From NCBI RefSeq assembly GCF_903893715.1, contig NZ_CAITNG010000027.1, positions 1 through 37,509 on the forward strand: a stretch of DNA of 37,509 nt, in the 5' to 3' direction. A program made the position numbers and the translations under genes. This document shows positions 18,866 to 26,760 of this stretch, in pieces (positions within the stretch are counted from its first letter, which is position 1; each line of letters starts with the position of its first letter). The notes below the pieces were generated by a model that did not search any database, was not told the DNA's origin, and worked only from the letters and a program-made list of their open reading frames with translations. This DNA comes from an uncultured Mucilaginibacter sp. (GTDB lineage: Bacteria; Bacteroidota; Bacteroidia; Sphingobacteriales; Sphingobacteriaceae).

Positions 18866-19275
18866 TTATCATTTTTATTTTTCAATTATGTTTACTAAAT
18901 TTGAATGTTTACAATCCCCCTTATTTTGAAAATTGCCCGGCGGCTGGCTACGCCCGCCCGGAAGAACGCCCCCTGTTTTCTTATTGTTTGATGATCTTTG
19001 GCGAAAACAGGGGGCGCTTGGAAGACTAATAAAATATTGCTTGAAGATTGTCGATCCTTGATTGTTCTTATTTTCTAATAGGGTTTATTTAAAAGAAAAG
19101 GAAAAAAGAAAGCAAAAAAGGGTGCCCGCAGCAGGCAAAAGGAAACGGAATAAGTCCCGAAGGGTGGAGACGCGAGGAACGCAAGCGGGTCATTATGCCA
19201 AAGTCTTTTGCGGATGTTTAAGTAAGTCTTAAAGCAATGCGGGCAAAACCTTAGCTGCCCTTTTTCTCGCATGTT
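18866..19275. other. Non-coding stretch in the island, with a strong inverted repeat
   Basis: About 410 bases without a convincing gene. A 65-codon minus-strand frame at 19075-19272 is made of the complement of purine runs and looks spurious. The notable structure is the 14-bp inverted repeat listed separately, with a GC-rich patch just before it (18940-18960). The composition is unlike the PUL. Confidence 0.6.
18967..19016. repeat. 14-bp perfect inverted repeat
   Basis: CGCCCCCTGTTTTC (18967-18980) and GAAAACAGGGGGCG (19003-19016) are exact reverse complements, separated by 22 nt. There is no T-tract, so it is not an obvious terminator. A GC-rich palindrome in a non-coding part of a mobile island could be an origin of transfer, a recombinase site or the edge of an inserted repeat; none of these is proven. 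Confidence 0.8.
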
Positions 19276-21240
19276 CTATTTAAATAAATAATCCTTCCAG
19301 CCTTCATAGATCATGACCATCGCCAGCGTATCTAGTTCACAATACTTTAATAAGGCATTATAATAAAACATTCTTTCTTCATTGGGCATGTCAACAAATT
19401 GCATTTTAGCATAGGCCATCATCGCTGCGCCGCCATCTTTCAATTCTTCGCCATTATCGTCACATAATTCATCCAATTGTTCTGAATTTAATTCCTCAAA
19501 AACTGGCGGTAATCTTTTATAAGGGCTAATCCAATTGTCAGATAGGTCTTTTAAAAGCCAGGTATGCTGTTTGAAATTAAGGCTCGGTATAGCATCTGTG
19601 CCGTAGCAAGGATTGGAATATTTACCTGTTAAGAAATCTGAACTTTCAATAATGGCGGGTAAAACTGATTTAATTGAATTGGACCCTTTCATTAATGGAT
19701 GGTAAAAACCGCCGATAACAAGTTGGTATAGGTCAACCATGTCGCGTGCTCCTACGTGCTGATCGTCACTCTTATGCGTTATTGAGCGGATGAAGTCGCA
19801 TAGTTCATACTTGTCAATTTCATTACTTTCAAGTAGTTGTAAATAGATAACATTCAAAATCGTATTCTCATGATTATGATATCTAAATATGGTTCCCTGA
19901 TCATATTCCAAAGCAGATTTCAACGCCCGTATAAAGTCATAGTTAGGAAATTCTCCAATGGCGTTGTTTAACCATTGATCTTTGTGTGTGATACTTCCAT
20001 CGGACTCGACCTGGTGGTGGGAAAATTGAAAAGCTATCTGCTCGTAAGGCCTTCGACCCGCGTACATCGGTATCGCTAAAGCGGTTGTTTCAAAATCAAT
20101 AAAATGTAAAGGATATATGAAGGAGTTGAACGCATCAATAAGAAATTCTTTTTTGTATGAGGGTGTTTTTAAATCCGTAACTGACGATTGGATTTGTAAT
20201 ATGCGCCTTTCCGTGGCATTATATCCAATGCTCGGCTTAATATTTTTAGGCGCAAAGTCTGCTTCCTGGAAGTCTTTTAGGAAATAATCTTGACGATTTA
20301 ATAGCGGGGTAATGATATCTTTTGAACCAAGATACCCTCGCCATAGCTCAAAAAGCAAGGGTTGAGTTAATTGCTGAGTAGATAAGCCTGTTTGTTTGCT
20401 CCAACATTCTATAAAGCCGGACGACAATTCTTCATCATTAGTTTGAAATTCGCACTTATTGCAGTGCTTTCCAATACCCATGAATTTTTTTTGATTATTA
20501 TTTAAGTCGGCTGACAACATTGCCGCATATGAGGCTAGCGTGTAAGTTGTACCCCCAATTTCAAAATCTTCGTTTCCTAATTTTTCAACTTCTGTACCAA
20601 CTGGTATTTTGATCAAAAGTGTAGTACCGAGCTCATCCGCTGTTAACTGTTTTATTGGTGCGACCGAAACCCTTCCATCGACCTTAGTAATTTTGAACTG
20701 TTGATTTAGACCATTGGCAGAAGCGGTTTTAGTCTTATCTGCAAGCATAAGGTAACTGACAACAGCAAACTGTGGAAAAGCATTTTTGAGTACCATGACC
20801 TGGAAGGCCACGTCCATTAAATACGGTCGCCATTTAGAACTTATTGAACCTTTGGCACCAGTGAATGAGTCTTCATTAGGATTAAATGATTTGGCTTTTA
20901 CTTCTATCAGCTGTATAGTATTTCCTTTTTTTATCAATATATCAATTCTTACCAGGTAATCTCCAGCTCGAATTGCAGCTTCAAAAAGGGTGCAGTTTTC
21001 GCGCGATAGATATTCATTGGTCTTTTCTATTGCACCCTCGTTGGATTTTTCTGCAATTAAAATACCATCCGGGTGATAGGCTCTGGCCAATGCTCCCACC
21101 TGAAAACCGCCATTGGCAAGGGCTTCCAGAAATTGGTCTTCTAATTTCATGTTTGCATACTTGTCCGAATTGTTTTGGTAATACAATTTCGTTGGACACT
21201 CTATGCCGATTTGAAAACGTGACTTGGTTAGATAGGTCAT
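19276..21240 (-). CDS. Dual nuclease: Cas4-like PD-(D/E)XK domain fused to DUF2779
   Basis: 654 residues from the ATG at 21240 (a TTG six codons upstream is less likely). The N-terminal part has a PD-(D/E)XK core: D100 in RIDIL, E113 and K115 in IEVKAKS. Four cysteines, C15 (GIECPTK), C260 and C263 (HCNKCEF) and C279 (FIECWSK), are placed as in Cas4/AddB-type nucleases that hold a 4Fe-4S cluster. The C-terminal part is DUF2779, with HFIDFETTALAIPMY (D382, E384), FRYHNHENTI and CELDTLAM (D637), resembling a DEDD-type 3'-5' exonuclease. DNA or RNA end processing is therefore likely but not shown. It stands alone in the island, next to a methyltransferase stub and with no CRISPR array, so defence or element maintenance are both possible. 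Confidence 0.85.
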   Translation of the reverse strand: MTYLTKSRFQIGIECPTKLYYQNNSDKYANMKLEDQFLEALANGGFQVGALARAYHPDGILIAEKSNEGAIEKTNEYLSRENCTLFEAAIRAGDYLVRIDILIKKGNTIQLIEVKAKSFNPNEDSFTGAKGSISSKWRPYLMDVAFQVMVLKNAFPQFAVVSYLMLADKTKTASANGLNQQFKITKVDGRVSVAPIKQLTADELGTTLLIKIPVGTEVEKLGNEDFEIGGTTYTLASYAAMLSADLNNNQKKFMGIGKHCNKCEFQTNDEELSSGFIECWSKQTGLSTQQLTQPLLFELWRGYLGSKDIITPLLNRQDYFLKDFQEADFAPKNIKPSIGYNATERRILQIQSSVTDLKTPSYKKEFLIDAFNSFIYPLHFIDFETTALAIPMYAGRRPYEQIAFQFSHHQVESDGSITHKDQWLNNAIGEFPNYDFIRALKSALEYDQGTIFRYHNHENTILNVIYLQLLESNEIDKYELCDFIRSITHKSDDQHVGARDMVDLYQLVIGGFYHPLMKGSNSIKSVLPAIIESSDFLTGKYSNPCYGTDAIPSLNFKQHTWLLKDLSDNWISPYKRLPPVFEELNSEQLDELCDDNGEELKDGGAAMMAYAKMQFVDMPNEERMFYYNALLKYCELDTLAMVMIYEGWKDYLFK

Positions 21241-21488
21241 TAATAACGAGGCTAACAATTACTGATAAATAACTAAGTTAATAAATATTACAGCGGCAAC
21301 ACAAAATTTAAATACGGACGCCAGGGTTTATTAGCTCAGCACTCATGCTACTTTGCAATACTAATCAGCTATTGATTGAAAATATTATATTTGAAGAAGT
21401 TGTATCGAGTTTACGAACGATATAACTGAAATATATGATTGTTACCTAAAATGCTGAACCAGACCAATAATACTCTCTCTCAACTTAA
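21241..21488. other. Divergent intergenic region
   Basis: About 250 AT-rich bases between the divergent nuclease gene and the methyltransferase stub. It must hold at least the nuclease promoter. I see no clear box, operator or RNA gene. Confidence 0.4.
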
Positions 21489-21794
21489 ATGAATAAGCAA
21501 GATCTGATACAAAAACTGAAACAATTAGATGGCCTAACAGCCGATGAGCGTGCTGCGTTAATTAATCTAGTCAATACGAAAAAGAAATATGGGCTAGTGT
21601 GGGAAGATAAGCCTGAAGATGTTGAAGAACAACTCCGCGAAAAACTGCCAATATTAAAAGATATAGAATTAGGTCGTTCATTAAACTTTAAAACAATATT
21701 GACTCAATTTTATACTTCATCAGAGGTTGACTATGAATTTGAAAAAGTTAAAATAAACCATTTGACTTATTATTCAATCAGTATGCTAATTTGA
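21489..21794 (+). pseudogene. N-terminal stub of a type III DNA methyltransferase (Mod)
   Basis: The first 58 or so residues (MNKQDLIQKLKQLDGL, KKKYGLVWEDKPEDVEEQL, REKLPILKDI) match the conserved start of Bacteroidota site-specific adenine methyltransferases of the type III Mod group. In the full protein this is followed within about 40 residues by HILIEGDN and the catalytic DPPYNTG motif. Here the match ends at about 21665 and the frame continues for about 40 unrelated residues to a stop at 21794. No catalytic motif, target-recognition domain or Res helicase is present anywhere in the island. This is a deletion remnant. It overlaps the end of the convergent small gene by 25 bp. Confidence 0.75.
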
Positions 21795-22006
21795 TTCTTA
21801 CCAATTTCATCAATCTGCGTGGGGATTAACCGGGCTGCAAGCTTGTAAAACTCTGTAGTATTTTGCCGTGCCCATATTTCAAGATCGGCGGCACCGCCGT
21901 CCTGTAATGCTGTAAAAACTTCGGCAAAAACATCTTTAACAAGCTTCGTGTTTTTATTTACGGCACCTTTTGGTTTTCCCTTATTCCCTTTCTCAAATCT
22001 TGCCAT
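21770..22006 (-). CDS. Small DUF5681-like protein
   Basis: 78 residues starting MARFEKGNKGKPKGAVNK. This basic, glycine-containing start is typical of DUF5681-type proteins found in phages and integrated elements, some of which resemble terminase small subunits. The rest is helical (DVFAEVFTALQDGG, FYKLAARLIPTQID). No terminase large subunit or other phage structural gene is present, so a role in packaging is not supported. It is convergent with the methyltransferase stub and overlaps its 3' end by 25 bp, which suggests that the stub's tail was created by the junction. Function unknown. Confidence 0.6.
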   Translation of the reverse strand: MARFEKGNKGKPKGAVNKNTKLVKDVFAEVFTALQDGGAADLEIWARQNTTEFYKLAARLIPTQIDEIGKNQISILIE

Positions 22007-22268
22007 TTTTCGTATTTTAATCGTATTTATCGGCTCTTTAATTCAAAAGTAGCCCTAACTACATTAATATAAAATTGTTCGTTATAGGGGCTTATTTTGC
22101 TTAATGATTATTTCTTAGGTGTTTTTAACAACAAAGCCCAGCAAAAAAAAGCTTTTTTCTCATTTTCCAAGTTCTGGGCGTATTTTTTATCTTTTAAACA
22201 ATATTCCGTTTTTCACAATCCTGAATTTAGCGTTAAAGCTTAGACCCTTAAACCCTTTTATATAAATT
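22007..22268. other. AT-rich intergenic stretch
   Basis: About 260 bases with no gene. Arms GCCCAG (22137-22142) and CTGGGC near 22185 flank an A/T-rich centre containing AAAAAAGCTTTTTT. This could be a weak hairpin after the gene ending at 22269; it is not a clear terminator. Confidence 0.35.
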
Positions 22269-23021
22269 TCAAATTTTTTCCCGGCGTGAAAAGGGCATAT
22301 TTGATTTTATTTGATCGCTACTTTTTATTGCAATCTTGTTCTTTTTTCGGGTCAATTTTGGACTTAATTCGGGGTTACCCAATCTAAACCCTTCAATTTC
22401 CTTTATATTGAATTCTGTAACGATCAGTCCCTTTTTAACTTTAATAAACCCCAATAATTTAGCAAGTTTTTTAAGGTTAAACGCTTGGCCTATGGAACAC
22501 TTCAAAATCTTGGCTAAGCCTTCGGTCGCTACATTAAAATAACCATTAGCATTATTAATACGGTCTTCTGCTGAACATCCCTTTTGCTGTCCTAACCGTC
22601 TTAATTTTATCTTTTGGCTATTGACCATGTTATTTATTACCGCCCCGGCTGCAAAGCCTTTGAACTGATTATTGTTAATCAGATTATCGCGGTTTATTAT
22701 TGCTCCTGTTCGCTGCTTTAATCCTAATTTTTGCCTCAATGCTTCAAATCCTTTGATAAAAAGCAAGTTAGTTTTGTAATCGAAATTAACCCAGTCTAAT
22801 TTTTCAAGATTTTTTAAGTGGGTATGTGTACTTTTAGTACTACTATATCCTAAAATTGACGTTAATTCAATTACAGATTCCTTACTCATTCGAAACGTAC
22901 CGCCCCAGTTGATTTTAAGCATTAAAAACAACCTCAAATCATTTAAGCAATGGTTTTGCAAACTCAATTGCAAAAGTTCAACAGGAACGTTCAATTGATC
23001 GGATTTTGCAATTGGGTTCAT
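22269..23021 (-). CDS. Hypothetical protein, possible winged-helix DNA-binding protein
   Basis: 250 residues from the ATG at 23021 (a TTG five codons earlier is less likely). Family not recognised. The N-terminal 100 residues (LNDLRLFLMLKI, MSKESVIELTSILGYSS, THLKNLEKLDWV, then FDYKTNLLFIKG) read like a winged helix, helix-turn-helix followed by a beta hairpin. A later segment, ATEGLAKILKCSIGQAFNLK, looks like a second helix-turn-helix. The C-terminal tail is strongly basic. A replication initiator or regulator of the element is plausible, inferred from the fold and the position downstream of the excisionase-like gene. It starts 43 bp after that gene's stop. Confidence 0.6.
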   Translation of the reverse strand: MNPIAKSDQLNVPVELLQLSLQNHCLNDLRLFLMLKINWGGTFRMSKESVIELTSILGYSSTKSTHTHLKNLEKLDWVNFDYKTNLLFIKGFEALRQKLGLKQRTGAIINRDNLINNNQFKGFAAGAVINNMVNSQKIKLRRLGQQKGCSAEDRINNANGYFNVATEGLAKILKCSIGQAFNLKKLAKLLGFIKVKKGLIVTEFNIKEIEGFRLGNPELSPKLTRKKNKIAIKSSDQIKSNMPFSRREKI

Positions 23022-23064
23022 GATCTGTTGCCGCAATATATGTGTATTACTAAAAGATTTTTTA

Positions 23065-23358
23065 TCAATCCTTTAGCCCTTTCCTAATGCCCACTTCTAA
23101 GGCTTTCTCCACATCTGATTTTTTAAAATAAATCGTTCGTCCCGTTTGATAGTATTTAAAAACACCCCGCTTTTTATATGCGTGAATAGTCGCTTTAGTA
23201 CATTTGAGATAAACAGCTAATTCTGCAATGGTGAATTGCTTTGGGTCTTCTGTTTCCTGGGTCGTTGTTTGGGCTAACGCAAGGGCTGCGGTAACGCTTT
23301 TTTTAATTAATAGCTCAAAATTCTCTAAGCTAATTGGTGACAATATTATGTTTTGCAT
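23065..23358 (-). CDS. Excisionase-type helix-turn-helix protein (HTH_17)
   Basis: 97 residues. The C-terminal half (about 40-90) is a MerR-like winged helix: FTIAELAVYLKCTKATIHAY, then KKRGVFKYYQTGRTIYFKKS. This matches the HTH_17 family used by Bacteroidota excisionases and element regulators, which bend DNA at the attachment site and steer the integrase toward excision. The N-terminal 35 residues form an amphipathic helix of unknown use. The gene lies between two unrecognised proteins and downstream of the integrase on the same strand, which is the usual place for an element's Xis. Family call is secure; excision activity is inferred. Confidence 0.85.
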   Translation of the reverse strand: MQNIILSPISLENFELLIKKSVTAALALAQTTTQETEDPKQFTIAELAVYLKCTKATIHAYKKRGVFKYYQTGRTIYFKKSDVEKALEVGIRKGLKD

Positions 23359-23466
23359 TGCTGTGATTGTTAATCCACAGCAAAAGTATAATCATATTTT
23401 ACTACAAGTCAATGAATTAATTAGAAAAATTAGACATTCTTAGCAAACCCTAAAAAATCTAATTCT

Positions 23467-24297
23467 TTAAGTAAAAGAGGGTATATTTAAAGTACTTGCG
23501 GCTCTTGTCTTATGGTTGTTTGCCGTAGCCTTGCTTATATTCGCTCGAAAAGTGTTGTTACAAATGTTCAGATATTCATGTACTACCGGGATCCTTTTGA
23601 AGTAGCCCTTTTCCGCAAATAAAATGATACTGCTATAAAACGCACCTTTTTTTCCACTTTTCTTATCTGTAAAAAATTTGGTGTCTTTATCAATTAATTC
23701 GTTTGATATTAGTATTCTAAAAATGTTCTCTTTTGCAGCGTCATTAATTATGGCATCTTCGAGGCAATTTATGGGTTGTGGTGGTGGTTTAACTATTGGC
23801 TTTTGATTGCTTAATTCAGATAAATGAATTTCCATTTCAAAAAAATCAATATAAGCACTTAGCACCGTTGCCAACTCTTTTTTCTCGGTGGAACTAAAAT
23901 TTGTACATGTTTTAATAATATCTAAAACATTTCGACAATCTCTATCAACAGATTGGTAATACGGTTTAACGTTCGGAATCAAACAATTAAGTATGACTGA
24001 ATTCCCGCTATTTTTGTAAACGAATTTATTGCTATCTATAAAGTACATGAAAATTGATTGCATGTATTTTAAAAGGTTTTTATAGGTCTTGATACATTCG
24101 ACAGTATCAATATTCAAACATTTAATTTGGTCGCTTATTTCGGTTAATTCAGCCCAAATTTCCCCCCAAAATTTAACGTTTGAATCAAAATCAACAACGG
24201 TATCATTGTATTTTCCCTTTCCTATTATATTAGCTCGTTCATTAACTACGCCATGTAAGAACAAAAAGTCCATGCCTTCGCTATAATCTTTTTTCAT
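23467..24297 (-). CDS. Hypothetical protein of the integrase cluster
   Basis: 276 residues, not recognised. It is rich in aromatic and charged residues, with no signal peptide or membrane helix. The middle contains a proline run (IVKPPPQPINC), which separates an N-terminal helical domain (about 1-165) from a C-terminal domain (about 180-276) with KKGAFYSSIILFAEKGYFKR and NICNNTFRANISKA. The C-terminal pattern looks like a small helical DNA-binding domain. It starts 19 bp after the integrase stop and precedes the excisionase-like gene, so it probably belongs to the recombination module. RteC-type excision regulators occupy similar places, but I cannot show homology. Confidence 0.6.
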   Translation of the reverse strand: MKKDYSEGMDFLFLHGVVNERANIIGKGKYNDTVVDFDSNVKFWGEIWAELTEISDQIKCLNIDTVECIKTYKNLLKYMQSIFMYFIDSNKFVYKNSGNSVILNCLIPNVKPYYQSVDRDCRNVLDIIKTCTNFSSTEKKELATVLSAYIDFFEMEIHLSELSNQKPIVKPPPQPINCLEDAIINDAAKENIFRILISNELIDKDTKFFTDKKSGKKGAFYSSIILFAEKGYFKRIPVVHEYLNICNNTFRANISKATANNHKTRAASTLNIPSFT

Positions 24298-24316
24298 AAT
24301 TAAATGATAGAGGTTT

Positions 24317-25654
24317 TTAAAGTCCTAATTTTTGTAAAGTTTGGGCCAATAGCTTAGCCTTATCATCATTATTTGCACGAATGTATTTTAAAAAGCTGGT
24401 TTCTGTTTTATGGCCTGTGGCACTCATAATGAACATTGGCGGCACACCCGCTTTAAACATATTGGTTGCATAGCTTCGGCGGCAGCAATGAGAGGTAACT
24501 AAACTATATAGTGGTTGTATATCTTCATTCTCAATATTACCCTTTGTATTTGTTGTTTTTCGTGTTTGCGTTAATCCTGCCAATTGCGCTACAATCTTAA
24601 TATAGTCATTGAATTTTTGATTTGATATTGTAGGTAGATTATCAGAATATTTACTTAGCACCGGGCGCAATTTGTTCATTATTGGGATGGTTACCCTACT
24701 CCCAGTTTTTATTTGCTTGATCTTAATAAAATCACCATCGATACTTTGAATATCTAATGTATTAAAATCGCTAAACCGCAAGCCTGTATAGCAACCAATT
24801 AAAAATAAATCACGTACCTTATCTAATGTTGGGTATCCTATTTTAAAAACTTCATCTCCTTTGGTATGGATATGGAATTTAGTTTTATCGGACAAGTCCA
24901 AAATTGAAATTTGGTTAATTTGCTCTACTGTTAAATACAAGGTATCTGCTTCGTACGAAGGGATAATATAATCCTTAGTCTTAAAGCCTGGGGCATTGCT
25001 TTCACTCATTACAGTTTTAATATCCTTTATATAGCTGCCAAAGGTTGATTTTTCCTTATTTTCTATATTATAACAGTAAAACCTGAAATTCTCATAAAAC
25101 TCTTTATTTATAGTTTCAAAGGGCAAGGTAGTAATACCCATGTATTTCATATAACGTTTTACTGCCGATAGCGTAATACCATAGTTCTTATAGGCGTTAC
25201 GTGTATATCTACTGCCGTTATTCTTTCCAACAGATATAAGCCGCTTACCGCAAATCGTATCCTTAATAATCTGTTCAAAGAAAGTTACGAAGGTGTGATT
25301 TATTTCGGGTTCAGTTAGTTGTTTTACTGCTTTGATTTTGGGCTTATATATTAAATCCAGTTGTTCTTTTACAAATTTTGCTGTTAGGTTCTCGCCCTTC
25401 GCATTACATTCAATAGATACTGCATCTAATGCCATTTCAGCTAATTTTTTATTGTTCTGTGTGGCAAAAGGTGCAGTCGACTTAATTGGTTTTATTACAT
25501 CGCTTGTATTACATTCCGGGCGAAAGTACTTGACCTCAATTCTTATGCCCGTATAGTATTGTAATCGTTGGCCATTAAAAGAATAAAACATATTGATTGC
25601 CTGTTTGCCGTTTTCGGCTGGGCGGGGTTCTAAATAAAATTTAGGCTTTGCCAT
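24317..25654 (-). CDS. Tyrosine recombinase (site-specific integrase)
   Basis: 445 residues. The N-terminal arm-binding domain (about 1-110) includes FYLEPRPAENGKQAINMFY. The SAM-like core-binding domain (about 120-225) includes the AVKRYMKYMGI region. The catalytic domain (about 240-440) has R293 in TGLRFSDF, H389 and R392 in SHCCRRSYAT, then TGHKTETS, and nucleophile Y424 in FLKYIRA. All key residues are present, so it is probably active. It lies at the right edge of the island with 13-bp repeats just upstream of its start, where arm-type binding sites are expected. The element it would mobilise extends to the left. Family is certain; whether scar B is its own attachment site is not. Confidence 0.95.
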   Translation of the reverse strand: MAKPKFYLEPRPAENGKQAINMFYSFNGQRLQYYTGIRIEVKYFRPECNTSDVIKPIKSTAPFATQNNKKLAEMALDAVSIECNAKGENLTAKFVKEQLDLIYKPKIKAVKQLTEPEINHTFVTFFEQIIKDTICGKRLISVGKNNGSRYTRNAYKNYGITLSAVKRYMKYMGITTLPFETINKEFYENFRFYCYNIENKEKSTFGSYIKDIKTVMSESNAPGFKTKDYIIPSYEADTLYLTVEQINQISILDLSDKTKFHIHTKGDEVFKIGYPTLDKVRDLFLIGCYTGLRFSDFNTLDIQSIDGDFIKIKQIKTGSRVTIPIMNKLRPVLSKYSDNLPTISNQKFNDYIKIVAQLAGLTQTRKTTNTKGNIENEDIQPLYSLVTSHCCRRSYATNMFKAGVPPMFIMSATGHKTETSFLKYIRANNDDKAKLLAQTLQKLGL

Positions 25655-25655
25655 A

Positions 25656-25698
25656 ACTGTATGTATTGACTGTATGTATAGCCTAAAATTACATACAC
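25656..25698. repeat. 13-bp direct repeats upstream of the integrase
   Basis: ACTGTATGTAT occurs at 25656-25666 and 25669-25679, 13 bp apart, with a related inverted copy TACATACAC at 25690-25698. They lie immediately before the integrase ATG (25654). They may be integrase arm sites or an autoregulatory operator. Confidence 0.6.
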
Positions 25699-25836
25699 TT
25701 TTTACTATATCCTAATTTATTTTACTTTATTTCATTTTACATAATGGTGCCATTAATGTTTTAAATAAGCTTTTTTTGATGTTTTTTATACTCTATTAAA
25801 TTTTAACAATTTGACAAATGTACTCCGGCGCTGGGT

Positions 25837-25873
25837 ACAAAGCCTGACACGAAAGTGTCCGGCTTTGTTGTTT
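25837..25873 (+). terminator. Rho-independent terminator without an upstream gene
   Basis: The stem pairs ACAAAGCC with GGCTTTGT and GACAC with GTGTC around a GAAA loop, with one internal mismatch, followed by TGTTT. No plus-strand gene precedes it in the island, so it probably belonged to a chromosomal gene cut off by the insertion. It therefore marks the right edge of the foreign DNA. Confidence 0.65.
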
Positions 25874-25938
25874 ATAACCTCCGATGTTCATTATTCGATA
25901 TTAATTCTTTCTTTACTTATTTTAGCGTTAATTATTAT

Positions 25939-26682
25939 ATGCCATTTCTATCCCACATATCGCTCCCGGCATAATCAGATGGCTCTTACCTGCAGCATAT
26001 CCCAAGCCTCGGTAATGGGTTAAGGCTTAAACTAAAAGATAATGTAACATTTTTTGTTGGCGAGAATGGCTCGGGAAAGTCCACCTTATTGGAAGGTATC
26101 GCGGAGCAATGTGGGTTTAATTTGAGGGGTGGCAACCGCAACCATAATCTGAATACCGGTTGGCGTTTTGAAGGATATGAATCGGCATTGGCACCGCACT
26201 TGCAACTGGGTTGGACGCCACGGAGGATCACTGAAGGTTTTTTTATGAGGGCGGAAAGTTTTTTCAATTTCGCTTCCTACATCGATGAACTGGCGGTGGA
26301 AAGTCCGCGTATTTTAAATGCCTACGGAGGCCGGTCGCTGCATGCGCAATCGCATGGAGAATCGTTCCTGTCACTTTTTAATAACCAATTCGAAGCGGGT
26401 ATCTATCTCCTCGATGAGCCGGAGGCTGCGCTATCGCCTGCAAGGATACTGGCTTTTATGGCTGTAATAAACACACTTGACCAGAGCGGACGGGCTCAAT
26501 TCATCATAGCCACGCACTCCCCCATGCTTCTTTGCTACCCCGGTGCCACTATTTACCAGTTTGATGAAAATGGCGTACACGAAACCAACTATCGGGACAC
26601 CGAACATTTTTCGCTCACCAAATCGTTTTTAGATAATCCGGATTTATACCTCAGGCACTTGCTGGGTGGTAGCAACAGCTGA
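25939..26682 (+). pseudogene. AAA/ABC-type ATPase gene with an early stop codon
   Basis: The frame from ATG 25939 would give about 247 residues, the usual size of this small predicted-ATPase family. It is broken by TAA at codon 12 (25972-25974). After the stop it continues without a gap: YLQHIPSLGNG, Walker A GENGSGKST, RAESFFNFA, signature YGGRSLHAQSHGES, Walker B YLLDEPEAALSP, switch ATHSPM. The first ATG after the stop (26089) lies beyond Walker A, so restarting there would give a protein that cannot bind ATP normally. It may be a nonsense-mutated pseudogene, have a rare CTG start near 25987, or contain a sequencing error. The C-terminal end appears complete. Confidence 0.7.
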
Positions 26683-26701
26683 TTCCGGTTAGATCGCGAC
26701 T

Positions 26702-26736
26702 AAAAAAAAGGCTGCTTATTAATGATAGCAGCCTTT
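26702..26736. terminator. Bidirectional terminator
   Basis: The 10-bp stem AAAGGCTGCT / AGCAGCCTTT (26707-26716 and 26727-26736) is flanked by eight A residues on the left, giving a T-tract on the minus strand. It ends the phosphohexomutase transcript and may also serve the convergent ATPase gene. Confidence 0.85.
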
Positions 26737-26760
26737 CAAGTCTTATAGCAACACTGAGGC

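Noticed and set aside
19075..19272. 65-codon minus-strand frame starting MREKGQLRF
   Set aside because: It is composed largely of the complement of purine-rich runs, has no recognisable domain, and its hydrophobic tail comes from poly-A/G sequence. Too weak to call a gene.
21770..22006. Prophage call based on the terminase-like small protein
   Set aside because: There are no capsid, portal, tail or lysis genes, so an integrative element is better supported than a prophage.
18599..25800. Possible CRISPR or full restriction-modification system beside the Cas4-like nuclease
   Set aside because: No spaced repeats, no Cas1, Cas2 or effector genes, and the only modification gene is a stub without catalytic motifs.
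25811..26023. 70-codon plus-strand frame before the ATPase
   Set aside because: It runs through the orphan terminator hairpin and overlaps the ATPase in another frame; not plausible as a gene.
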